From UBA4744 sp035282865 (GTDB taxonomy: Bacteria; Actinomycetota; Acidimicrobiia; Spongiisociales; UBA4744): a stretch of 27,418 nucleotides of DNA. Below, piece by piece: positions 14,517 to 21,359 of the stretch; the first letter of the stretch is position 1, and every line of letters starts with the position of its first letter. Where the stretch lies: NCBI GenBank assembly GCA_035282865.1, contig DATEVB010000061.1:1-27418 (forward strand), read 5' to 3'. A program made the position numbers and the translations under genes. The notes under the pieces are model-generated. The model did no database searches, was not told the DNA's origin, and worked only from the letters and a program-made list of their open reading frames with translations.

Positions 14517-16363
14517 GAGTACATCCCCTCGATGAGCTCCTTGAACTGATCGACCAGGACCTTCCGTTTGATCTTCTGGGTGGCAGTCAGCTCGCCCTGC
14601 TCGTGATCGAGTTCTTTGGGGATCAACCTGAACTTCTTGATCTGTTCGACCTGGGCGAAGTCCTGGTTGGCTCTGTCCACCTCTTTGCGGATGAGTTCGA
14701 TGACCTCGGATTTCTCGGAGAGATCCCGATAGGTGGTGAAGGTGATGCCCCGCCGCTGAGCCCAATTCGAGACCACATCGGACTCGATCCCGATGATTGC
14801 GCTGACGAACTTCCGGCGGTCGCCGATCACCATGGCCTCTTTGATGAAGGGTGACACCTTGAGCCGGTTCTCGAGTTCTGACGGTGAGACGTTCTTGCCA
14901 CCGGCGGTGATGATGATGTCTTTGATTCGATCGATGATGCGAATGTGGTCGCCGTCCCACTCACCGACGTCCCCCGTGTGCAGCCATCCCTCCCCGTCGA
15001 TGGTCTCTGCGGTGGCGGCAGGGCTCTTGAAATAACCCTTGAACACTCCGGGGTGCCTCGCCAGGATCTCCCCGTCCTCGGCGATGGTGACCTCACATCC
15101 TTCGAGCGGCTCGCCGATCGTCCCCAGCTTGACCCGTCCTGCGCGGTTGACGGTGCCGAGAGCGGAGGTCTCGGTCATGCCCCAGCCCTCGTAGATCGGC
15201 ACCCCGAGCGCCATGAAGAACTTGAGCACTTCGGGGGCAATGGGGGCAGCTCCCGAAACAGCCTGGCGGCACTTGGACATACCGATCTTCTTCTGCAAGG
15301 ACCGGTAGACGAGCAACCAGCCCAGTCCGTGTACCACGCTCCCGATGAGCCCGCGCGACCCACGCTTGATGATCCGTTCCACATTCCACATCCCGGCCTT
15401 CAGGAACAGTTTGTAGAGAAGCTTCTTGGACGGTGAAGCATCGGCCATCCGGATCTGCGTGGCGGCGGCCATCTTCTCCCAGATGCGAGGCGGCCCCGGG
15501 AAATACGTGGGCTGGATCTCCTGGAGGTCGGCCACAACGGTGTCGATCGATTCGGCGAAGTTGACCGTTGCCCGGAAGGCAATCGCTCCGGCCAGGTCGT
15601 AGAGTCGCCCGAACACGTGGCAGAGGGGGAGGTAGGAGAGGTACTCAACCCGTGCCGGCACCTGACCGCCGGCGATGATGGTACGGGCTTTGCCTGCCGT
15701 CCACACCAGATTTGCGTGAGACAGCATGGCTCCCTTGGGCGGGCCGGTGGTACCTGAGGTGTAGACGATGGTGGCGACTTCCTCAGGATCCATCCCGTCG
15801 ACCAGTTCATCGAATCGCCGTGGGGTCTCAACAAGCTGCTGGCGACCGACTGTCAGGAACATGTCCCAAGACATGAGGATCGGGTCGTCGTAGGTGCGAA
15901 CCCCGCGTGGTTCCACGTAGATGATCTTCTCGAGGTGCGGCAACCGGTCCAGTACCTCGAGCGCCTTGTCGACCTGTTCCTGATCTTCGGCGATCAGCAC
16001 CTTCGCTTCAGAATGGGACAACAGATACTCGACCTCGGGGGCCGGGTTGGTCGGATAGAGACCGACCGAAACCGCCTGGATCCCCTGAACGGCTAGGTCA
16101 CTCACGACCCAGGCCAGCCGGTTCTCGGAATGGATCGCTACCTTGTCGCCCGGACGGATGCCCAGCGCCCACAACGCCATACCCGCCGTCTTGACCAGCT
16201 CCCAATAACCGGCGTAGGTGGTTTCGTTCCAGATCCCGAACGCTTTCTCCCGCAGGCCGACCCGGTCGGGCTCTTCCATCGCGATCGTCCGTAGCCAGGC
16301 AGTCATGCTCGTGTGGTCGAGAGCCGGTGCGCTGCTGCGGGGCTGCTGCACGGTAGTGGTCAT
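14513..16363 (-). CDS. Long-chain-type acyl-CoA synthetase (AMP-forming), FadD15-like
   Basis: A 616-residue adenylate-forming ligase that makes acyl-CoA from a carboxylic acid, ATP and CoA. Motifs in order: YTSGTTGPPKG phosphate loop (201-211), YEGWGMTETS (391-400), LHTGD (461-465), KDIIITAGGKNVSPSELE (481-498) and a C-terminal TATQKIKRK (593-601) containing the catalytic-lysine candidate Lys597. Length and motifs fit long-chain acyl-CoA synthetases (FAA1/FadD15 group) rather than acetyl-CoA synthetase. The gene lies between the LivG and LivH homologues with 4-base overlaps on both sides (ATGA at 16360-16363, GTGA at 14513-14516), so it is part of the transporter operon. This suggests activation of the imported substrate as it enters the cell, trapping it as a CoA ester. 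Substrate unknown. Confidence 0.95.
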   Translation of the reverse strand: MTTTVQQPRSSAPALDHTSMTAWLRTIAMEEPDRVGLREKAFGIWNETTYAGYWELVKTAGMALWALGIRPGDKVAIHSENRLAWVVSDLAVQGIQAVSVGLYPTNPAPEVEYLLSHSEAKVLIAEDQEQVDKALEVLDRLPHLEKIIYVEPRGVRTYDDPILMSWDMFLTVGRQQLVETPRRFDELVDGMDPEEVATIVYTSGTTGPPKGAMLSHANLVWTAGKARTIIAGGQVPARVEYLSYLPLCHVFGRLYDLAGAIAFRATVNFAESIDTVVADLQEIQPTYFPGPPRIWEKMAAATQIRMADASPSKKLLYKLFLKAGMWNVERIIKRGSRGLIGSVVHGLGWLLVYRSLQKKIGMSKCRQAVSGAAPIAPEVLKFFMALGVPIYEGWGMTETSALGTVNRAGRVKLGTIGEPLEGCEVTIAEDGEILARHPGVFKGYFKSPAATAETIDGEGWLHTGDVGEWDGDHIRIIDRIKDIIITAGGKNVSPSELENRLKVSPFIKEAMVIGDRRKFVSAIIGIESDVVSNWAQRRGITFTTYRDLSEKSEVIELIRKEVDRANQDFAQVEQIKKFRLIPKELDHEQGELTATQKIKRKVLVDQFKELIEGMYS

Positions 16364-17187
16364 GAACCACCTCCTCCACCGAGGGTGTGCACTTCGGCAT
16401 CTTGTAGTTCCTTGGTCTCGAACTCCTCGCCCAGATAGGCGCGGATGACCTCCGGGTCACGCTGCACGACGGCCGGAGTTCCCTCGGCAATCTGGCGACC
16501 GAAGTCGAGCACCATCACCCGGTCGGCGATATCCATCACCAAACCCATGTCGTGCTCGACCAGGATCATGGCGATCCCCAGTTCCTCTTGGATATCGAGG
16601 ATGAAGCGGGCGATGTCCTCGGTCTCTTCGAGGTTCATACCCGCAGCCGGCTCATCGAGCAGGAGGAGCTTTGGATCCATCGCAAGCGCTCGACCGAGCT
16701 CCACACGCTTTTGGATACCGTACGGCAGCATCCCCACCAGGCTCTTGCGGAACTGTTCGATCTCCAAGAAGTCGATGATCTCCTCTGCCCGGGCCCGGTG
16801 TTGTGCCTCCTCCCGCTCGGCGCGGCCCTGGTAGATGGCCGCCCGCAGCGGACCGTAGGAGATGTGCATGTGTCGACCCAGCAGGATGTTGTCCAGCACC
16901 GTCAGATTTACGAACAGCTCGATGTTCTGGAAGGTGCGCGCTATCCCGAGCCCGGCGATCCGGTGCGGTTTCATCCCCAGCACCGACTGCCCCTCCAGGG
17001 TGATCGATCCCTGCTGGGGCAGGTAGACCCCGTTGAGGCAGTTGAAGATCGAGGTCTTGCCGGCACCGTTCGGACCGATGATGGCGTACAGCTCACCCTC
17101 GTCGACCTGGAAGCCCACCCCATCGAGAGCGACCACGCCCGCGAACGCGAGGCGCACATCCTTGACCTCGAGCAGATGCACGCTCAT
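16360..17187 (-). CDS. LivG-type ABC transporter ATP-binding protein
   Basis: A 275-residue cytoplasmic ATPase. Walker A GPNGAGKT at 38-45, Q-loop near TFQNIELF (85-92), signature region LPYGIQKR (154-161; the LivG family often has LSYGQQRR rather than LSGGQ), Walker B LLLLDEP (174-180) and the H-loop EHD (211-213). The usual LivG helical insert between the Q-loop and signature is present (about 105-150). A Gly-rich tail ends GGGGGS. ATG 17187 overlaps the LivF stop as ATGA; GTG 17196 would add three residues. The stop overlaps the synthetase start by 4 bases. It should form the ATPase heterodimer with the LivF homologue. Confidence 0.94.
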   Translation of the reverse strand: MSVHLLEVKDVRLAFAGVVALDGVGFQVDEGELYAIIGPNGAGKTSIFNCLNGVYLPQQGSITLEGQSVLGMKPHRIAGLGIARTFQNIELFVNLTVLDNILLGRHMHISYGPLRAAIYQGRAEREEAQHRARAEEIIDFLEIEQFRKSLVGMLPYGIQKRVELGRALAMDPKLLLLDEPAAGMNLEETEDIARFILDIQEELGIAMILVEHDMGLVMDIADRVMVLDFGRQIAEGTPAVVQRDPEVIRAYLGEEFETKELQDAEVHTLGGGGGS

Positions 17188-17966
17188 GACAGCCACCGCT
17201 TCCTACGTTTGTAGTGCTTTACGTCACGAAACGACTTGCGCTCCCCGGCGTGGAGACCCAGGTAGAACTCCTGGACGTCCTCGTCCTTCATCAAATCGAT
17301 GGCCGGCTTGTCCATCACGATCTTGCCGGTCTCCATGATGTAGCCGTGCTCGGCGATCGACAGGGCCATCGTGGCGTTCTGCTCGACCAGCAGAATGCTG
17401 GTCCCTTGCCGGTTGATCTCGACGATCAGGTCACGGATTTGCTGCACCAACAAGGGCGCAAGCCCGAGACTCGGTTCATCGAGGAGGAGGTAGCGGGGAT
17501 TCGACATGAGGCCGCGACCCATGGCCAGCATCTGCTGCTCACCACCCGATAGATATCCGGCAGTTCGCTTGCGCCTCTCTTTGAGAACCGGAAACAGATC
17601 GAATACCCGCTCGAGGTTCCTTTCGAGGTCGCTGAGGTTGATATGAGCTCCGACCCGAAGGTTCTCTTCCACCGTGAACTCGGCGAAGATCCGCCTTCCT
17701 TCCATCACCTGGGTGACCCCTCGATCGACGATGGAGGCGGGTTTCAGTTTGTGTATCGGCTCTCCGTCTACCCGCACCTCGCCCTTGGTGATATCACCTT
17801 CGTGAACGTCGAGGAGGCCGGAGATGGCTCGCAGCACCGTGGTCTTACCTGCCCCGTTGGCGCCCAACAACGCCACGATCTTCCCGTCTGGAACGTTGAA
17901 GGAGAGGCCGCGCAGCACAAGGATGACGTCGTGATACACGACCTCCAGGTTGGCGACTTCCAGCAA
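17184..17966 (-). CDS. LivF-type ABC transporter ATP-binding protein
   Basis: A 260-residue ATPase with Walker A GANGAGKT (35-42), signature LSGGEQQ (139-145), Walker B LLDEP (161-165) and EQN at the H-loop, as in LivF, where Asn replaces the loop His. The frame is open to ATG 18137, but that start adds 57 residues rich in Pro/Arg with no family similarity and passes through the likely promoter. TTG 17966 gives the standard LivF N-terminus (MLEVANLEVVYHD), with AGAGGGA about 10 nt upstream. The tail KHYKRRKRWLS is unusually basic. It is the first gene of the operon LivF, LivG, acyl-CoA synthetase, LivH, LivM, binding protein. Confidence 0.9.
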   Translation of the reverse strand: MLEVANLEVVYHDVILVLRGLSFNVPDGKIVALLGANGAGKTTVLRAISGLLDVHEGDITKGEVRVDGEPIHKLKPASIVDRGVTQVMEGRRIFAEFTVEENLRVGAHINLSDLERNLERVFDLFPVLKERRKRTAGYLSGGEQQMLAMGRGLMSNPRYLLLDEPSLGLAPLLVQQIRDLIVEINRQGTSILLVEQNATMALSIAEHGYIMETGKIVMDKPAIDLMKDEDVQEFYLGLHAGERKSFRDVKHYKRRKRWLS

Positions 17967-18024
17967 GCTGAACCGTTCCCTCTGTCGGTTGACCGAACGG
18001 CGGCCGGCCGTCCGAGCGTGGGGA

Positions 18025-18055
18025 ACTATATCAATGAGGCCGCATTCGATGTCGA
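18025..18055 (-). promoter_or_regulatory. Candidate promoter for the liv/acyl-CoA synthetase operon
   Basis: On the minus strand TCGACA (18055-18050) is followed after 19 bp by TATAGT (18030-18025). The start site would fall near 18018, about 50 nt before the TTG start at 17966. The -10 is good; the -35 match and 19-bp spacing are weak. Confidence 0.4.
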
Positions 18056-18167
18056 GGAAACGGCTGCTAGCCACAGCTAACGCGGGAGGTGGGAAGTGAG
18101 AAGCAGGAGGTTGCCACTGACGAACTACGAACTTCATACTTCGAATAGGTTCTTGACGCCTCCTGCG

Positions 18168-18602
18168 TCACGAACCCTCTACCCATTCGGCGCCGCCGGG
18201 CCAATGCTCCTTCTTCCAGATGGGCGCCCGTTGCTTGAGCTCGTCGATCAGATACCGGGCGGCTTCGAAGGCCTCGGCCCGGTGGGCGGATGAGACGGCA
18301 ACACCAACTGATGGTTCCCCAACCCTGACCCGCCCGATTCGATGTTCGACAACGGCAGACGTGATCGGCCACCGCTGCCCGGCCTCGGCGACGATATCGG
18401 TGATCTTGGCTTCCACCTGTTCGCGATATGCCTCATAATCCAGGTGGGTCACCCCCTCTTTGCCCGGGGAGTGATCGCGAACCGTCCCAAGGAATACCAC
18501 CACCGCCCCGGCGCTCGGTAGGGTGACTTCCCCGGCCAGTGCTCCAGCCTCGATGGGGCCTTCCGCAACACGGATACGGCTCTGTAAGGGAAATTTGCTC
18601 AT
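18168..18602 (-). CDS. moaE: Molybdopterin synthase catalytic (large) subunit MoaE
   Basis: A 144-residue cytoplasmic enzyme of molybdenum-cofactor synthesis that, with thiocarboxylated MoaD, inserts two sulfurs into cyclic pyranopterin monophosphate. Signatures are FLGTVRDHSPG (38-48), LDYEAYREQV, HRIGRVRVGEPSVGVAVSS (87-105), HRAEAFEAARYLIDELKQ and PIWKKEHW near the C-terminus, which contains the active-site lysines. GAGGTG lies 5 nt before ATG 18602. No moaD or other moa/mog gene is in the window, so it is an orphan copy in this region. It is divergent from the protease at 18614 with only 11 bp between start codons. A small TGACGC/GCGTCA hairpin (18154-18170) overlaps its stop codon. Confidence 0.95.
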   Translation of the reverse strand: MSKFPLQSRIRVAEGPIEAGALAGEVTLPSAGAVVVFLGTVRDHSPGKEGVTHLDYEAYREQVEAKITDIVAEAGQRWPITSAVVEHRIGRVRVGEPSVGVAVSSAHRAEAFEAARYLIDELKQRAPIWKKEHWPGGAEWVEGS

Positions 18603-18607
18603 ACAAT
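18602..18607 (+). promoter_or_regulatory. Candidate -10 box for leaderless protease mRNA
   Basis: TACAAT is 6 nt before the protease ATG at 18614 and matches the actinobacterial TANNNT element. The protease start has no ribosome binding site, so a leaderless transcript is likely. The same bases carry the moaE start codon and lie next to its ribosome binding site on the other strand. Confidence 0.5.
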
Positions 18608-18613
18608 CACCTC

Positions 18614-19831
18614 ATGGCCAACCATCAGCCTGCCCCCGGTGTCCGCCTAGCTCCTTTGACGCCACCTCTGCCGCCGCAGGCTACACCTACACCGCCGGTC
18701 GGTAGAGGTCACCGTGATGGCCGTTCAGGGAGTGGCAGGATGCTCATGGTGGCCATTCTGGGCGGGCTGATCGGATCGTTGCTCACCGTCGGCGCGCTCA
18801 CTCTGGCCGGTGTGTTCTCCGAACCCGACCCGGCGCCAACCACGACGACCACGGCTACGACCGTTCCGGCAACGGTGCAGGCGCCGGCACCGATTCCAAC
18901 CCAGGGCACGACCTCGGTTGCCCTCATTGCCGATATGGTTCGACCGTCGATCGTCACGGTCGAGGTTGGCAACGGCAGCGGGGCCACCGATCTGGCGGCC
19001 GGGACCGGTTCCGGGGTCGTATACAAGAGCGATGGTTTCGTGCTCACCAACAACCACGTTGTTCAAGATGCCGAGTTCGTCAGGGTCATCCTTCTGGATG
19101 GGAGAATATACCAAGCGGAGGTCGTCGGTGCCGACCCGCTGACCGACGTCGCAGTGATCAAGGTGGCCGCACCGAACCTCACGCCAATAGAACTGGCCAA
19201 CATCGAGGACGTTCGAATCGGCGATCCCGCAATCGCCATCGGCAACCCGCTCGGTCTGGGAGGCGGGCCTTCCGTCACGTCCGGCATAGTTTCGGCGTTC
19301 AACCGAAAGCTCAGGGTAACCGCTTCGGAAGAGCTGTTTGGCCTCATCCAGACCGACGCTCCCATCACCCGCGGATCGAGCGGCGGAGCGCTGCTGGACG
19401 GGACAGGGCGCCTGATCGGCATCACAACCGCCATCGGGGTGAGCGACGTTGGCGCCGAAGGGCTCGGGTTCGCGGTGCCGGTGAATATCGTCGTCGGTAT
19501 TGCCGAAGACCTGATCGCGGACGGCGAGGTGCAGCATGCATTCCTTGGCATCGTCGGCGAGGACGCATTTGAGCTGACGGCGGACCAGGCCCGGTTGCCA
19601 ACCGGCGCTCGTATCTCCTCGATTGAGCCAGAGTCCGCCATTGGCAACGCGGGCGCCCAAACCGGCGACACCATCGTGGCCCTCAACCGCGCCCCGGTCG
19701 CCAACATGAACGAACTCGTCGCCATCTTGCGCACGCACCGGGCGGGAGAAACCGTCGAGGTCGGGCTGCTCCGGGGGGACGAGACGATCGATATTCGCGT
19801 GGTACTGGATAGGCGGCCCGACGACTTGTGA
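18614..19831 (+). CDS. Membrane-anchored trypsin-like serine protease with PDZ domain (HtrA/S1C)
   Basis: A 405-residue HtrA-like protease. A cytoplasmic Pro-rich N-terminus (1-40) is followed by one membrane segment (about 43-67), then a Thr/Pro-rich linker (74-97), so the catalytic domain is outside the membrane. The catalytic triad is His148 (TNNHVV), Asp178 (DPLTDVAVIK) and Ser256 (RGSSGGALL, where the more usual motif is GNSGG). A C-terminal PDZ domain (about 305-398) includes ARISSIEPESAIGNAGAQTGDTI (split as ARISSIEPESA and GNAGAQTGDTI). It probably handles misfolded or regulatory extracytoplasmic proteins. The frame is open to 18539, but that region is antisense to moaE. Its stop overlaps the next metalloprotease start by 4 bases (GTGA). 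Confidence 0.93.
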   Translation: MANHQPAPGVRLAPLTPPLPPQATPTPPVGRGHRDGRSGSGRMLMVAILGGLIGSLLTVGALTLAGVFSEPDPAPTTTTTATTVPATVQAPAPIPTQGTTSVALIADMVRPSIVTVEVGNGSGATDLAAGTGSGVVYKSDGFVLTNNHVVQDAEFVRVILLDGRIYQAEVVGADPLTDVAVIKVAAPNLTPIELANIEDVRIGDPAIAIGNPLGLGGGPSVTSGIVSAFNRKLRVTASEELFGLIQTDAPITRGSSGGALLDGTGRLIGITTAIGVSDVGAEGLGFAVPVNIVVGIAEDLIADGEVQHAFLGIVGEDAFELTADQARLPTGARISSIEPESAIGNAGAQTGDTIVALNRAPVANMNELVAILRTHRAGETVEVGLLRGDETIDIRVVLDRRPDDL

Positions 19832-20916
19832 GCGACGACCTGTTTGCCAGGCTCATTGAGCTCTTCAACCAACCGGGACCGGTCAATTGGAAGCTGGCCG
19901 GAGAGATCTCCCGGCATCTGGCCGGCCCGCCCGAACCGATAGAACCGTGGTTAGCCGAGGAGTACCGCGACCTGACGAGACTCGCCCAGATGAAGATCGC
20001 CGAAGCCACCAGCCTTGACCTGGGCGATGCGATTGACGCCATACCGGTTGATCGGGCTGCCTGGGCCGCCGGGAATCTCGAGAGCTTCCGCTACCTCGTT
20101 GAGCCGCTGGCCGAGAAGTTGGGAGCATCCGGAGCAGGCGGCCCGCTCGAGGGCATGATGGTCCCGCTTGGACCCGCCATCCTCGGCGCCCAAATGGGTA
20201 TCATGATCGGCTTCCTCAGCCACCGGATTCTCGGGCAGTTCGATATCGGCCTACCCACCGCCGAGGCAGGAGTCCTTTATCTGGTTGTGCCCAACGTCGA
20301 GGCATTTGCAGCCGAGAACCGTTTGGATGCGCGACAGGTTCGGTTGTGGGTGGCGCTTCACGAGGTGACTCACCAGGCCGAGTTCGCCAAGCCGTGGGTC
20401 CGGCCCGCGTTTGTTGAGCTGATCACCCGCTATCTGGATGGCCTCGAGCTGGATCCCACCTCCCTGACCGAGAAGCTGCAGGGCTTCTCAGACCCCGAGC
20501 AATTCGAGTCCCTCCTCAACAATCCGGCCGGCCTGGCCGGCCTCATAACGACTCCTGAGCAGCAACCCATCCTCGAGGCCATCCAGGCATTCATGGCCGT
20601 GATGGAGGGATACGCCGACTACCTGATGGATCGAACTGCTCGAAAGATGCTTCCCAACCTCGAGCAGATGCGAGAAGCCATGAACCGGCGGCGAACAGAA
20701 CCTTCCCAGGGCGAACAGATCATCAATCGAATGCTGGGCCTGGAGCTCAAACAAGAGCAGTACCGGCTGGGTGCCGAGTTCTGTTCCGAGGTGGCCCGTA
20801 GATGGGGCGAGGACGCCCTCGACAACCTGTGGAACGGACCCGATGACCTTCCGGACCTCGCTGAACTGCACGACCCGGTCGCCTGGGCGGCGAGGGTGCT
20901 GCTACCGGAGGTCTAA
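19828..20916 (+). CDS. Zincin-like metallopeptidase, DUF2342 / F420-associated hydrolase family
   Basis: A 362-residue protein of the actinobacterial DUF2342 (Zincin_2) family, some members of which are annotated as associated with coenzyme F420. The zinc motif HEVTH is at 178-182 in WVALHEVTHQAEF; Glu260 in MEGYADYLMD is a plausible third ligand (gluzincin pattern). No signal peptide or clear transmembrane anchor is seen, although a hydrophobic stretch lies at about 111-132. The GTG start at 19828 overlaps the protease stop as GTGA, so the two are translationally coupled. Actual peptidase activity and substrate are unknown; the family name is descriptive only. A short hairpin follows the stop. 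Confidence 0.88.
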   Translation: MSDDLFARLIELFNQPGPVNWKLAGEISRHLAGPPEPIEPWLAEEYRDLTRLAQMKIAEATSLDLGDAIDAIPVDRAAWAAGNLESFRYLVEPLAEKLGASGAGGPLEGMMVPLGPAILGAQMGIMIGFLSHRILGQFDIGLPTAEAGVLYLVVPNVEAFAAENRLDARQVRLWVALHEVTHQAEFAKPWVRPAFVELITRYLDGLELDPTSLTEKLQGFSDPEQFESLLNNPAGLAGLITTPEQQPILEAIQAFMAVMEGYADYLMDRTARKMLPNLEQMREAMNRRRTEPSQGEQIINRMLGLELKQEQYRLGAEFCSEVARRWGEDALDNLWNGPDDLPDLAELHDPVAWAARVLLPEV

Positions 20917-20917
20917 A

Positions 20918-20932
20918 CCGGCCTTGGGCCGG
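20918..20932. terminator. Short hairpin between convergent zincin and HTH genes
   Basis: CCGGCC (20918-20923), TTG, GGCCGG (20927-20932): a 6-bp perfect stem starting 2 bp past the stop codon of the metallopeptidase and 31 bp from the convergent HTH gene. No T-tract. Confidence 0.4.
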
Positions 20933-20963
20933 CCGTGGGAGGTGGAGAGTTCAATCGCCAACT

Positions 20964-21173
20964 TCAAACCTCTGACCCTTCTACTTCCACCGGATGAGCC
21001 TTCAAGAATTCGAAGATCTCATCGCGAAAGAACTTGAAGGTACGACCGCCCGGCAGACGATAGGCCGGGATGCGACCCTCTCTTGCGTACTTGCGAACCA
21101 TCTGTACGTTCATGCCGAGCAATTCCGCTACGTGCGCAGCGTCGAGAATCGGCGGGTAGTCGTCATTGGCCAT
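20964..21173 (-). CDS. Small helix-turn-helix DNA-binding protein (MerR/excisionase-like, BldC-type size)
   Basis: A 69-residue protein with one winged HTH: LDAAHVAELLGMNVQMVRKY (10-29), REGRIPAYRLPGGRTFKF (31-48) and FRDEIFEFLKAHP (49-61). This matches the HTH_17/excisionase family of single-domain regulators to which actinobacterial BldC belongs. It has no dimerisation or ligand domain. AGGAG is about 8 nt before ATG 21173. It could be a global developmental-type regulator or a nucleoid-associated repressor; there are no phage or integrase genes nearby, so a role as a true excisionase is unlikely. Confidence 0.85.
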   Translation of the reverse strand: MANDDYPPILDAAHVAELLGMNVQMVRKYAREGRIPAYRLPGGRTFKFFRDEIFEFLKAHPVEVEGSEV

Positions 21174-21346
21174 GGCGTTGGCTCCTGAATGGTTACCGAT
21201 AGTCTACAACATAGTGCGTTCAGCTCTTGACACTCCCCTGCGCCTCGTTCTTGGAGACCGACCCTCGACTCCCTCCCGGCCTTCGGCGGTACTCCTCCCC
21301 GATTCGCTCATTTCGTTCGCCGGGGGAAGGAAGCCGAGGAACGAAG

Positions 21347-21352
21347 TACGCT
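21347..21352 (+). promoter_or_regulatory. Candidate -10 box ahead of the membrane protein at 21360
   Basis: TACGCT ends 7 nt before the ATG at 21360, consistent with a leaderless start; no ribosome binding site is obvious. It lies just after an inverted repeat TTCGTTC (21312-21318) / GAACGAA (21339-21345), which could be an operator. Confidence 0.3.
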
Positions 21353-21359
21353 CTCCGCC

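Noticed and set aside
17967..18137. N-terminal extension of LivF to ATG 18137
   Set aside because: The 57 extra residues have no LivF similarity and would include the candidate promoter.
18154..18170. TGACGC/GCGTCA hairpin at the moaE stop as a terminator
   Set aside because: Only 6 bp, overlaps the stop codon and has no T-tract; mentioned with moaE but not listed as a terminator.
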